64,000 nucleotides of DNA from assembly GCA_038237435.1 (NCBI GenBank), contig JBBRYT010000004.1, positions 124,001 to 188,000 on the forward strand, given 5' to 3'. Source of the stretch: JACCTI01 sp038237435. Its GTDB lineage: Bacteria; Verrucomicrobiota; Verrucomicrobiia; Chthoniobacterales; UBA10450. The position numbers and the translations under genes are program-made. A model generated the notes under the pieces. That model saw nothing but the letters and a program-made list of their open reading frames with translations, searched no databases and was not told the DNA's origin. Below are positions 43,548 to 52,229 of the stretch, piece by piece (the stretch's first letter is position 1; each line of letters opens with the position of its first letter).

Positions 43548-44810
43548 CTACGGGAAGAGACCGCGCGCGTGTTTCGCTTTCATCACGCGCTCCACGCCGA
43601 TGGCCATCGCAGCGGTGCGATGCGAAACCTTGTCGTTCTTCGCGCGCCGAATCATTTGCACGAACGAATGCTCGAGAATGCGGAAAAGTTTGTCGGTCAC
43701 TTCCGTCTCAGCCCAGAGGAAGGATTGCAAACCTTGCACCCATTCGAAATAGGAAACGATGACGCCGCCCGCGTTGCACAGAATGTCCGGGATGACGAAA
43801 ATTTCGTCCCAGACCTTATTGAGAATCAGATCGGCCTCGGGTGTGGTCGGGCCATTCGCGCCTTCCGCTAAAATGCGGCATTGCAGTTTGCGCGCATTCC
43901 CTTCGTTGATCACGCGATCAATCGCCGATGGCACGAGAATGTCGCACTTCATGGTCAACAACTCGTTAGGATTAACACGATCGGCTTCGCGGAAAGCGCG
44001 CAGATTTCCCTTTTTCATCACATGCTGATCTGCGGCCACGACGTCGATGCCTTTCGCATCGTAAATAGCGGAAGTGTGATCGCTGATCCCGACAACTTTC
44101 ACCCCACTTTTCATCGCGAGCTGCAAGGCCGCGACTGAACCGACATTTCCGAATCCCTGAATGATAGCGGTGGATTTTTCCGGATCCATCTTCAGCATAT
44201 CCATGGCGCGATCGATGGTGTAGACCACGCCGCGCCCGGTCGCTTCGCGACGGCCTTCCGTGCCGCCGATTGAAACCGGCTTGCCGGTGACGATTTCGCT
44301 GACGGCGTAGCCTTGATAAACGGAATAGGTATCCATGAACCACGCCATGACCTGTTCGTTCGTGCCCATGTCGGGCCCCATGATGTCGGTATGCGGACCG
44401 ACGAACGGAATCATCTCCTGCATATAACGGCGCGAGACCGCTTCGAGTTCCTTGATTGAAAGCTTCTGCGGATCACACGCGATGCCCCCCTTCGCGCCGC
44501 CGTAAGGCAAATTAGCCAGCGCGCATTTCCAACTCATCCACATGGCGAGCGCGGCGGTTTCGCCCATCGATAAGTTCGGCGCGAAACGCGTGCCGCCTTT
44601 GGTCGGACCGAGCGTGAGATGATGTTGCACCCGATAACCCTGAAACGTCTCGGTGCTGCCATCGTCCATGTGAACCGGCAGCGTCACGGCGATGGCGCGC
44701 TTTGGCAGCATCAAGCGCTCACGATCGTTTTTATCGATGTTCAAATAATCGGCAATGACCTGGAACTGATCGCAAGCCATCGTAAAAACTTCGTCGTGAT
44801 AAATGGTCAT
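43548..44810 (-). CDS. gdhA: Glu/Leu/Phe/Val-type amino-acid dehydrogenase (glutamate dehydrogenase)
   Basis: 420 residues, full length for hexameric short-type glutamate dehydrogenases. It oxidatively deaminates glutamate (or a branched-chain or aromatic amino acid) with NAD(P). Key features: LGPTKGGTRFAPNLSMGE, the catalytic-lysine loop LPYGGAKGGIACDP, DIMGPDMGTNEQVMAWFMD, the nucleotide loop IIQGFGNVGSVAA and AEGANGPTTPEADLIL. First gene of a four-gene minus-strand cluster; motif copies at 43962-43969 and near its start. The A-E-G-A-N-G-P-T-T segment favours glutamate as substrate. Confidence 0.88.
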   Translation of the reverse strand: MTIYHDEVFTMACDQFQVIADYLNIDKNDRERLMLPKRAIAVTLPVHMDDGSTETFQGYRVQHHLTLGPTKGGTRFAPNLSMGETAALAMWMSWKCALANLPYGGAKGGIACDPQKLSIKELEAVSRRYMQEMIPFVGPHTDIMGPDMGTNEQVMAWFMDTYSVYQGYAVSEIVTGKPVSIGGTEGRREATGRGVVYTIDRAMDMLKMDPEKSTAIIQGFGNVGSVAALQLAMKSGVKVVGISDHTSAIYDAKGIDVVAADQHVMKKGNLRAFREADRVNPNELLTMKCDILVPSAIDRVINEGNARKLQCRILAEGANGPTTPEADLILNKVWDEIFVIPDILCNAGGVIVSYFEWVQGLQSFLWAETEVTDKLFRILEHSFVQMIRRAKNDKVSHRTAAMAIGVERVMKAKHARGLFP

Positions 44811-44921
44811 AGAAAAGCCGGCGCCGAGGAGTCGTTAGACGCGGTCGTAATCAAGCGCTCGTTCGCCTGAGGCGTCAAATTTAATTCGCGATGCGCGACG
44901 CCCGATGCAAGATACGCGCTG

Positions 44922-46037
44922 ATGAAAATCGAGACGCTGGCCGTGCACGCAGGTCATGCGGTCGATGAATCCACCGGCGCGGTCGCGCCGCCTATCCAGC
45001 TCTCGACGACATTCGAACGCGCCGCAGACGGAAGTTATCCGCACGGGTTTGTGTATTCGCGGAGCGATAATCCGAACCGTCGCGCGCTCGAAGAGGCGAT
45101 GGCTGCGCTGGAGGGCGGAAGCGAAGCGGCAGCGTTCGGATCGGGATTAGCCGCCACGGCCGCGGTCTTTCAGGCGCTGCGTCCTGGCGATCATGTCATC
45201 GCGCCAATTGAGGGTTATCACGGAGCGCTCAAACAACTGCGCGAGGTTTTCGTCCCGTGGGGGTTGAAGGTGGATTTCGTCGACATGACGAATTTGCGCG
45301 CGGTCGAAAATGCCATGCGCAAGGAGACGAAATTGATCTGGACCGAAACGCCGTCGAATCCGCAGCTAAAAATTACCGACCTCGTCGCAGTCGCAAAGAT
45401 CGCGCACGTCGCGAGCGCGCTGTGCGCATGCGACAACACCTGGGCGCCGATCGTGCAACGCCCGCTCGATCTCGGACTCGATTTCGTTGTTCATTCCACC
45501 ACGAAATACATCGGCGGCCATTCCGATGTGACAAGCGGAGTAGTAGTGACGCGTCAGCCTAATGAGCAGTTCGCCGGCATTCGCCATGTGCAAGGATTGA
45601 GCGGCGGCGTTTCCTCACCCTTCGATTGCTGGCTGGTCTTGCGCGGACTGCGTACTTTGCCATGGCGAATGCGCGCTCATTCGGAAAACGCGCTCAAGGT
45701 CGCGCAGTTCCTATCCGATCATCCGAAAATCGAGCGCGTGAATTATCCTGGCCTAACAAACAGTCCCGGCCACGAAATTGCCTTGCGGCAAATGAGCGCG
45801 TTTAGCGGCATGCTTTCGTTTGAAGTACATGGCGGACGCGACGGAGCAACGAATGCCGCGGCGCGACTGAAAATTTTCATTCGCGCCACGAGTCTTGGAG
45901 GCGTGGAAAGTTTAGTTGAGCATCGCGCGTCGGTCGCTGGGGAAAGCCCGGAGACGCCGCAGGGATTGCTGCGTGCGTCGATCGGTCTCGAGCATCCCGA
46001 CGACCTGATCGAAGACTTAGAGCAGGCCTTGGCCTAA
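44922..46037 (+). CDS. Cys/Met-metabolism PLP-dependent enzyme (cystathionine gamma-synthase/lyase type)
   Basis: 371 residues. It shows AVHAGHAVDESTGAVAPPIQ, SRSDNPNRRALEEAMAALEG, AFGSGLAATAAVFQALRPGD, the SNPQLKITD and ACDNTWAPIVQRPLDLG pockets, and the PLP lysine in VVHSTTKYIGGHSDV. These are all typical of MetB/MetC/MGL enzymes. The end SLGGVESLVEHRASV is the substrate region. Synthase, gamma-lyase and O-acetyl-homoserine sulfhydrylase cannot be separated by eye. It is divergent from gdhA and convergent with murJ. Its TAA shares bases with the murJ TAG inside a motif variant. Confidence 0.82.
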   Translation: MKIETLAVHAGHAVDESTGAVAPPIQLSTTFERAADGSYPHGFVYSRSDNPNRRALEEAMAALEGGSEAAAFGSGLAATAAVFQALRPGDHVIAPIEGYHGALKQLREVFVPWGLKVDFVDMTNLRAVENAMRKETKLIWTETPSNPQLKITDLVAVAKIAHVASALCACDNTWAPIVQRPLDLGLDFVVHSTTKYIGGHSDVTSGVVVTRQPNEQFAGIRHVQGLSGGVSSPFDCWLVLRGLRTLPWRMRAHSENALKVAQFLSDHPKIERVNYPGLTNSPGHEIALRQMSAFSGMLSFEVHGGRDGATNAAARLKIFIRATSLGGVESLVEHRASVAGESPETPQGLLRASIGLEHPDDLIEDLEQALA

Positions 46038-47629
46038 CGACCAAGCCGCCGCCGCGCAAGCGCGACGACATCCTGCACTTCCGCCACGCGCAACAGGTAG
46101 GCCACGCCGAAAAAAATCGCACTCCCGACCGTGACGGTGAAAGAAACGCCCAGCAATTTTTGCCAAAGCAAAACGCCCCCGCCGGTGTGCAAAAAATAAT
46201 GGCGCGCCACCCAGCAAACGCCCGCGAGCAGCGCCCCCGCGACGAGCAGTTTCGCCAGCGTTTTAAGCAACGTGCCCGTTTCGAGATAATCGACGTAGCG
46301 CCGCATCATGGCGTAGAGCAGGAGAAAATTTGTCATCGCGACCAGGCTGGTGGAAAGCGCGAGACCGCGATGACCGAACTGAAGTTTGAAAGTAAAAAAC
46401 CAGTTCAAACAAAAATTTACCACGATGGAAAAGAGACTGACGAACATCGGCAGATTCCGCTTGTCGAGCGCGTAAAAGGCGGGCGCGAGCACTTTCACCG
46501 AAGCATAACCGACCAGACCGAGCGCGTAGAAACGTAGCGCCTCCGCCGTCTGCAAAGTAGAGGCATGATGAAACCGTCCATGCTCGTAAATCAGACTGAT
46601 AATCGGTTCGGCCAATATTATCAAACCGATCGCGGAAGGAATGGTGAGGAGCATGACGAGTCGCAACGAATGCGCGAGCGCGCCGCGAAACTCTTCTCGA
46701 TTTTCCAGCGCCGCACTACGCGAAATGAGCGGCAAGGTTACCGTGGCGACAGCCACACCGAATAGACCGAGCGGCAATTGCATCAGGCGGAAGGCGATGT
46801 TCAGCCAACTCACTGGACCGTCGCCAAGGCGCGCGGCGAATCCGCTATTTACGAGGACATTTACCTGTACGGCGCTAGCTGCGATGACTGCAGGCCCCAT
46901 GAGCGCGAGAACCGTTCGCACACCTTCGTCGCGCCAGTGAAAATCGGGCCGATAGTGAAATCCAACGCGGCGTAATGCCGGAAACTGCGAGAGCAATTGC
47001 CAAAGGCCGCCGAGCAAAGTGCCTAACGAGACTCCGATGAGTGAGCGCGGCCCGAAGTGCGGATCGAACCACCAGCCGAGCGCGACACCGCCGAGGATCG
47101 AGCCGAGATTGAAAAAACTCGAGGCCATGGCCGGCGCGCCGAAAACATTTTTCGCATTCAGAATTCCCATGGCCAGCGCAGCGAGCGAGACAAGCAGGAT
47201 GAAAGGCCACATCACGCGGGTGAGCAGAATCGTCAGCTCGGTTTTTTCCGGCGACCAGCTCCACCACGTCATAAGACCGATCAATTGCGGCGCGAAAAGG
47301 ATGCCGAGCAGCGTGATGGCGCTGATGAAAATGGACGCGAGCGTCGCCATCTTGTTGGCCAGCCGCCACGCGGATGCGTCGCCTTCCTGCGCGATCTTTT
47401 TGGAAAACGTCGTGATGAAAGCGGTCGAGAGCGCACCTTCGGCAAAAAGATCGCGGAGCAAATTCGGCACGCGAAACGCCATCAGAAAAGCATCGAGAGC
47501 CGCGCCCGCCCCGAAGAGCGCGGCAAAGACCTGTTCGCGAACTAATCCCAGCAAACGGCTGCAAAGAATCGCGATACCCACGATGCCGGTCGCGCGCGCG
47601 CTTACTCGCTTGTTACCAGTCTGAGCCAT
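46034..47629 (-). CDS. murJ: Lipid II flippase MurJ (MviN family)
   Basis: About 531 residues from the ATG at 47629 (MAQTGNKRVSARATGIVG); an upstream start at 47725 adds 32 unlikely residues. It has 14 or so membrane helices and characteristic LGLVREQVFAALFGAG, AFRVPNLLRDLFAEGALSTA and FFNLGSILGGVALGWWFDP. The second half contains RSAALENREEFRGALAHSLR and LGLVGYASVKVLAPAFYALD. It flips lipid II across the inner membrane for peptidoglycan synthesis. It is convergent with the PLP-enzyme gene, and one motif copy lies at 47023-47030. Confidence 0.92.
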   Translation of the reverse strand: MAQTGNKRVSARATGIVGIAILCSRLLGLVREQVFAALFGAGAALDAFLMAFRVPNLLRDLFAEGALSTAFITTFSKKIAQEGDASAWRLANKMATLASIFISAITLLGILFAPQLIGLMTWWSWSPEKTELTILLTRVMWPFILLVSLAALAMGILNAKNVFGAPAMASSFFNLGSILGGVALGWWFDPHFGPRSLIGVSLGTLLGGLWQLLSQFPALRRVGFHYRPDFHWRDEGVRTVLALMGPAVIAASAVQVNVLVNSGFAARLGDGPVSWLNIAFRLMQLPLGLFGVAVATVTLPLISRSAALENREEFRGALAHSLRLVMLLTIPSAIGLIILAEPIISLIYEHGRFHHASTLQTAEALRFYALGLVGYASVKVLAPAFYALDKRNLPMFVSLFSIVVNFCLNWFFTFKLQFGHRGLALSTSLVAMTNFLLLYAMMRRYVDYLETGTLLKTLAKLLVAGALLAGVCWVARHYFLHTGGGVLLWQKLLGVSFTVTVGSAIFFGVAYLLRVAEVQDVVALARRRLGR

Positions 47630-47718
47630 GGGCGAGAGAGACAAGAGCGCGAGCCGCGTTTTTGGAAAGTGAAAACTGGGAAATTTGAAATCTGCACCGC
47701 GCGCCGCGAAGAGTAGAT

Positions 47719-47958
47719 ATGGCAAAAAACTTGGCGGTGCGAAGGTTAATGGAATTGGGCGCGTTATTCATGATCGGCGACGGGATCATGGGCTTGATCA
47801 AGCCGCGCTGGCATTCGTTGCTCTGGCATTTCGGCCCGGAGTTAGCCAAAGCGGTTACGGAAGAGCTGGCAGAACATCCCAAGACCGCACGCGTCATTTA
47901 CGTAGCGGAAGTTGCGGTGGGCATCGCCATTGCGGCGCAGCAAACGCCTGAAAGGTGA
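47719..47958 (+). CDS. Small hypothetical protein
   Basis: 79 residues: MAKNLAVRRLMELGALFMIG at the start, KPRWHSLLWHFGPELAKAV in the middle, IYVAEVAVGIAIAAQQ at the end. Two weakly hydrophobic helices suggest membrane association. It is divergent from murJ with a ~90-base gap. No family identified. Confidence 0.55.
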   Translation: MAKNLAVRRLMELGALFMIGDGIMGLIKPRWHSLLWHFGPELAKAVTEELAEHPKTARVIYVAEVAVGIAIAAQQTPER

Positions 47959-48041
47959 GCTAGGCCTTTGTAACCGCGATTATAGCCGAATTAGTCGCAA
48001 TCGAGCGTTCGATTTATTTTCGAGTTCGTTTATCTTGGTTC

Positions 48042-50249
48042 ATGCCGTCGTTTAGTACCGTCCTGCGGACGTGTTTGCTAATGATGGCGTTTTTCCTGGT
48101 GGTCGAATCAGCCAGGCCTGCTCCGAACAGTCGTATCCCGAAGGAGGAACTCGAGAAAATTCAGGACCCACCGATGTTCATCTTTGACACGGGCACGTCT
48201 CCCGCCATGACCTCAGCGTTTGGCGCTTTTACAAGCTATCAGGTCAACGTGGATGCCAACGGTCAAAATATTACCGGTGACGCGGCGAACGAGCCATCTC
48301 TCTCGGTCGATCCAACTAACCCTAACAAGATGGCCATTGGTTGGCGGCAGTTCAATAGCGTGGCTTCGAACTTTCGTCAGGCCGGTTGGGCTTATACTAG
48401 CAACGGCGGGACATCCTGGACCTTTCCCGGAGTCCTGGAAAACAACATCTTTCGTAGCGATCCAGTCCTGGCTGCCGATAGCACCGGCCGCTTCTTCTTT
48501 CTTAGCCTACTACAAAACTTCTTCGACGACATCTGGCGCTCGCTCGATGGCGGACAATCCTGGACCAACATCGCTCCTGCGCGTGGTGGCGATAAGCAAT
48601 GGTTCACCATTGATAACACGAACAGCAGTGGCCATGGCTTCCAATATCAGTGGTGGAGCACGGCCGGGAATAACTACAATGGCCGGCAATTCACTCGCTC
48701 AACCGACGGTGGATTTACCTGGCTCAATCCGGTTAACATACCGAACTCGCCTATCTGGGGAACGCTCGACGTCGACTCCACAGGTAATCTCTTCCTGGCC
48801 GGAGTTAGCGCCACCAGCAACCAGATCTGGTGCGAACGTTCCAGCAACGCTAAGAACGCCGCTGTTACACCTAGCTTCGACCTCAGCACGCCAGTCGATC
48901 TAGGCGGCCAGGTAGATTCAAGTGAGCCAATCAACCCGATAGGCCTGGTCGGGCAGCTTTATTTGGGAATTGATCGCTCCGGAACAAGTAAGAATAGCAA
49001 CACCTACATCTTGGGCAGCGTACAACCAACGGGTTTCACGACCGGTTCCGACGTTATGTTTGTTCGGAGTAGCGACGGCGGACGTAGTTTCAACGCGCCG
49101 CACCGTGTGAATGACGATCCAGTGGATCATAGTAAGTGGCATTGGCTCGGTACCTTTTCTGTCGCACCGAGCGGCCGGCTTGATGCGGTCTGGCTCGACA
49201 CGCGTTATGCCGCGAATAACACCGATTCACAGCTCTTCTATTCCTATAGCATGGATGCGGGCGATACCTGGTCGACTAACGTACCGGTCAGCGCTTCTTT
49301 CAACCCTCTCATCGGTTATCCGAACCAGAACAAGATGGGCGACTATATGTCGATCGTTTCGGATAACGGCGGAGGAAACGTGGTCTACAGCGCGACCTTC
49401 AATGGAGAAGAGGATATCTATTACGTGCGCGTTGCACCCCTCGAGTCGCAGCTGTTAAACCTTTCGACCCGCGCCCGTGTCCTAACCGACGACCAAACCC
49501 TTATCGCCGGCTTTATTGTGCAGGGCACTACGCCCAAGCAGGTCATCATTAAGGGTCTTGGTCCATCCCTTGCCTCCCCTTCTCTAACGGGCACTTTAAC
49601 CGATCCAACCTTGGAGCTACATCAAGGCAACACCCTCTTAGCCACAAACGATAACTGGAAGATCAGGTCCGATGGCGCCAGTCAACAAGCACAAATAGAA
49701 GCTACCGGCCGTGCGCCGAAGGACGATTTGGAATCGGCCATTATCACGACCCTGAACCCGGGAACCTACACCGCGATCCTTGCGGGTAAGAATCGCGGAA
49801 CTGGGATAGGTCTGGTCGAGGTCTTCGATCTCGATTCCGCGACTACCTCAAAGCTAACTAACGTAAGCTCGCGCGGCTTTGTCGATACGGACGATAACGT
49901 CATGATCGGCGGCTTTATCGTAGGAGGCGGGAGTGGGGGCGGGGCAAGAGTTATTGTTAGAGCTCTTGGGCCGTCTTTGCCTAGCTCACTGGTTCCAAAC
50001 CCTTTGCTAGATCCCACGCTCGAGTTGCATGATACTAACGGCATACTTATCGCCACGAACGATAACTGGAGGGTGAACGATCACGGCGGGCAAGCAGAGG
50101 CCGAAATGCGCGCCAGTGGTCACCCACCCAGAGACGATCGTGAGTCAGCTATCGTCACCAGCCTGACTCCAGGAGTTTACACTGCCATTGTGCACGGGAA
50201 GAATAACACCGTCGGTGTGGCTTTAATTGAAGCTTATCTTTTGCCTTAA
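48042..50249 (+). CDS. Secreted BNR/Asp-box repeat protein with two C-terminal repeat domains
   Basis: 735 residues with a signal peptide (LLMMAFFLVVESARP). Residues ~70-470 form a sialidase-like beta-propeller with Asp boxes (TSNGGTSWTF, SLDGGQSWTN, STDGGFTWLN, SSDGGRSFNA, SMDAGDTWST). True sialidase catalytic residues (the Arg triad) were not identified, so it is called a BNR-repeat protein. The last ~270 residues are two homologous ~130-residue domains, one opening LNLSTRARVLTDDQTLIAGF and one LTNVSSRGFVDTDDNVMIGG. Each has G-L/A-L-G-P-S-L and DPTLELH. This domain is common at the C-termini of secreted Verrucomicrobia proteins. Extracellular. Confidence 0.8.
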   Translation: MPSFSTVLRTCLLMMAFFLVVESARPAPNSRIPKEELEKIQDPPMFIFDTGTSPAMTSAFGAFTSYQVNVDANGQNITGDAANEPSLSVDPTNPNKMAIGWRQFNSVASNFRQAGWAYTSNGGTSWTFPGVLENNIFRSDPVLAADSTGRFFFLSLLQNFFDDIWRSLDGGQSWTNIAPARGGDKQWFTIDNTNSSGHGFQYQWWSTAGNNYNGRQFTRSTDGGFTWLNPVNIPNSPIWGTLDVDSTGNLFLAGVSATSNQIWCERSSNAKNAAVTPSFDLSTPVDLGGQVDSSEPINPIGLVGQLYLGIDRSGTSKNSNTYILGSVQPTGFTTGSDVMFVRSSDGGRSFNAPHRVNDDPVDHSKWHWLGTFSVAPSGRLDAVWLDTRYAANNTDSQLFYSYSMDAGDTWSTNVPVSASFNPLIGYPNQNKMGDYMSIVSDNGGGNVVYSATFNGEEDIYYVRVAPLESQLLNLSTRARVLTDDQTLIAGFIVQGTTPKQVIIKGLGPSLASPSLTGTLTDPTLELHQGNTLLATNDNWKIRSDGASQQAQIEATGRAPKDDLESAIITTLNPGTYTAILAGKNRGTGIGLVEVFDLDSATTSKLTNVSSRGFVDTDDNVMIGGFIVGGGSGGGARVIVRALGPSLPSSLVPNPLLDPTLELHDTNGILIATNDNWRVNDHGGQAEAEMRASGHPPRDDRESAIVTSLTPGVYTAIVHGKNNTVGVALIEAYLLP

Positions 50250-50252
50250 ATA

Positions 50253-50288
50253 GAAACACCGCCGAGGCATTTGCCCCGGCGGCGTTTC
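50253..50288. terminator. Bidirectional terminator-like hairpin
   Basis: GAAAC-A-CCGCCG pairs with CGGCGG-C-GTTTC around a 12-base loop (one mismatch). It starts three bases after the stop of the BNR gene and lies between two convergent genes. A short A/T flank on both sides fits a shared terminator. Confidence 0.6.
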
Positions 50289-50305
50289 GGTTGAGTAAGC
50301 GTCGG

Positions 50306-51451
50306 TTATCCCAAGTTAAGCGAGTCCAGTGTCGGCTCGTCAATTACCGCCGTGGTGTAGAGACCATTGTCAGCTTGATAGGCGGTGAGTGCCTGGCGCG
50401 TTAACGGCCCAAGTAAGCCGTCTACTTCGCCCTTGTAGTAGCCTTGTTGCTGCAGAAGAGCCTGAACGTTGGCGATTACCCGATCGGGTGGCTCGGCGCG
50501 ATGACCGACATAGATCGGGCCGTCATACGGATAGTATTGCGCGGCACGATCGTAACCCCAGGCCGGATACCAGTAGCCCTCGTTCAAGTAGTAGGCGCCG
50601 CCGCCAATGACTTCTACCCGTGTATAACGCGAGCGATAATATCCCTGATCATGCATCTCGGGACGATAGCTGCGGAACCTTTCGTATTGTTGGCCCTGCC
50701 AGCGGTCGCTGCCTTCGATGCGATAGCTCTGATTGAAAGTAACCGTCGGAACCTTGTCGGGCCTGGCTTCTGCCTTAAAGGTGGCGTGCTCGGTCTTAAT
50801 CTTTTCCACAACCTGCGGATCAGGCTTCTTCGCCTGAGCATTGGCTTTGTTCATCTGCGGGCTTGTGCCTGTCATCGGTGAAACCGCCGGAGTAGTGGAG
50901 GCCGCTGGAGTTGCGGATGCGGTCGCTGCCACAGAGGCAGTGGCCGACGGCGAAGCCGTAGCCGTAGCTACGCTAGCCGGTGTAGGGCTCGCCATCTTCG
51001 TAGCAGTCGCTGCAGGAGTTGCCGTCGCGATCGCGGCGGGAGTGGCGGTCGCGGTGGAAGTGGTTTGCTCTTTCTTACGTTCCTCTACCTGAGCCGCGCC
51101 CTTATGGGTCGCGTCTTTTCCAGGAACCTTTGTCACCGCAGTAGCTTCGGGACTGGCCAAAGCTTTCGGTGTGCTCTTAGCTTCGGCGGGCGTTTTTGTT
51201 TCCGCGTGCTCTTTGTGTGTCGCCTCAGGCATAGGCGTCGGCTTCATTTCCTTTTCCACCTTCGGTTCGGTGGCTGGTTTTAATTCCTTGCCCGGATGCA
51301 TTTCAGTCGCTGGTGGGCGCGCTTCTTTCGCGGGATGGTGTTCGCCTTCGCCTTTCTTTGGCGGTTGTGGCGATGCCTCCTCCTGCTGCGCCATTGCACC
51401 GGCGGCCATGGCCAGGGAACAGCTAATCAATATCGTGATGAATTTTTTCAT
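50306..51451 (-). CDS. Secreted peptidoglycan-binding protein with Ala/Thr/Pro-rich linker
   Basis: 381 residues with a signal peptide (MKKFITILISCSLAMAAGAM). A long low-complexity region at about residues 25-205 (Lys/Glu/Pro then Ala/Thr repeats such as TATATPAAIATATPAATATK) follows. A Tyr/Arg-rich segment (YERFRSYRPEMHDQGYYRSR, then EGYWYPAWGYDRAAQYYPYD) comes next. A C-terminal PG_binding_1 domain (IANVQALLQQQGYYKGEVDG, LGPLTRQALTAYQADNGLYT) should bind the cell wall. The linker spans the periplasm or extends outward. Likely an envelope structural protein. Confidence 0.78.
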   Translation of the reverse strand: MKKFITILISCSLAMAAGAMAQQEEASPQPPKKGEGEHHPAKEARPPATEMHPGKELKPATEPKVEKEMKPTPMPEATHKEHAETKTPAEAKSTPKALASPEATAVTKVPGKDATHKGAAQVEERKKEQTTSTATATPAAIATATPAATATKMASPTPASVATATASPSATASVAATASATPAASTTPAVSPMTGTSPQMNKANAQAKKPDPQVVEKIKTEHATFKAEARPDKVPTVTFNQSYRIEGSDRWQGQQYERFRSYRPEMHDQGYYRSRYTRVEVIGGGAYYLNEGYWYPAWGYDRAAQYYPYDGPIYVGHRAEPPDRVIANVQALLQQQGYYKGEVDGLLGPLTRQALTAYQADNGLYTTAVIDEPTLDSLNLG

Positions 51452-51662
51452 GTTAATCTTTTGTCGGTTTCCTTTGTTATCTATTCACATTCTTTGCGCC
51501 GAGCGCTTGCTCGGGACCGGGAAGCATTCCCCAAGGATGATTCGTAAGAGCGACAGCTCGTGGTTCCACCTTTCGGAGAGATCGTTCGCGATCGACTCTT
51601 GAGCTGGAAGCGCCCCCCCGGATTGCTATCCTTGTTCTCGTTAGGCGATACTGAGGGATCGT

Positions 51663-52157
51663 ATGAACGAGAAGCAATTGGCGAAAATGCCGCCGGCCCG
51701 CAGTGAACGCTGGAAATTCCTGCGCGATCTTGTCGTTTTTCAGGTCAAAATGCTGGTGAGCAACGTGCGCGACTTTGCGCTTATGCCGGTCTCGTTAGGC
51801 GCCGCCGTGATCGATTTACTTTCGAAAGGAGAGCGGGAAGGGGCGCTTTTTTACCGGGTCCTGCGATGGGGCGCGCATAGCGAACAGATCATCGATGTCT
51901 ACAGCGCGCTCGAGCAGCACGAAGCGCCTGCGGTTAATCCCAACTACACCATCGACTCCGTGATCGCGCGACTCGAGGGCGTGCTGGTGCGGGAGTGTGA
52001 GAAAGGCGGAACGGCTGCAAGCGTGAAAGCAGCGATGGATCGCGCGATTGATCAGCTGCACAACGAAACGAGCGGACCGCGCGCGAGAGCGACCGAGCTG
52101 GTCACGCGCGCAGGCGAGAAGTTGCGCGGGAAAGTTGAGAGCGGGAAACCCGAATAA
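51663..52157 (+). CDS. Hypothetical protein
   Basis: 164 residues with no signal peptide: an amphipathic N-terminal part (RWKFLRDLVVFQVKMLVSNV, VSLGAAVIDLLSKGEREGAL) then YTIDSVIARLEGVLVRECEK and helices to the end. Mostly alpha-helical, possibly membrane-peripheral. Motif copies lie 18-25 bases before the start (51637-51644), inside (51791-51798, encoding S-L-G) and just after the stop (52161-52168). This is the densest non-coding plus coding motif cluster in the window. Confidence 0.6.
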   Translation: MNEKQLAKMPPARSERWKFLRDLVVFQVKMLVSNVRDFALMPVSLGAAVIDLLSKGEREGALFYRVLRWGAHSEQIIDVYSALEQHEAPAVNPNYTIDSVIARLEGVLVRECEKGGTAASVKAAMDRAIDQLHNETSGPRARATELVTRAGEKLRGKVESGKPE

Positions 52158-52229
52158 GCTCTCGTTAGGCAAAAGACGCGGCTCGGGCGTAGACACGTCG
52201 ATTGGTTTGTTCGACGATGGTCAATCCGA

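Noticed and set aside
47057..47545. 162-codon open frame antisense to murJ (and a 201-codon one in another frame)
   Set aside because: Charged, low-complexity translation typical of shadow frames in GC-rich DNA; murJ on the other strand is unmistakable.
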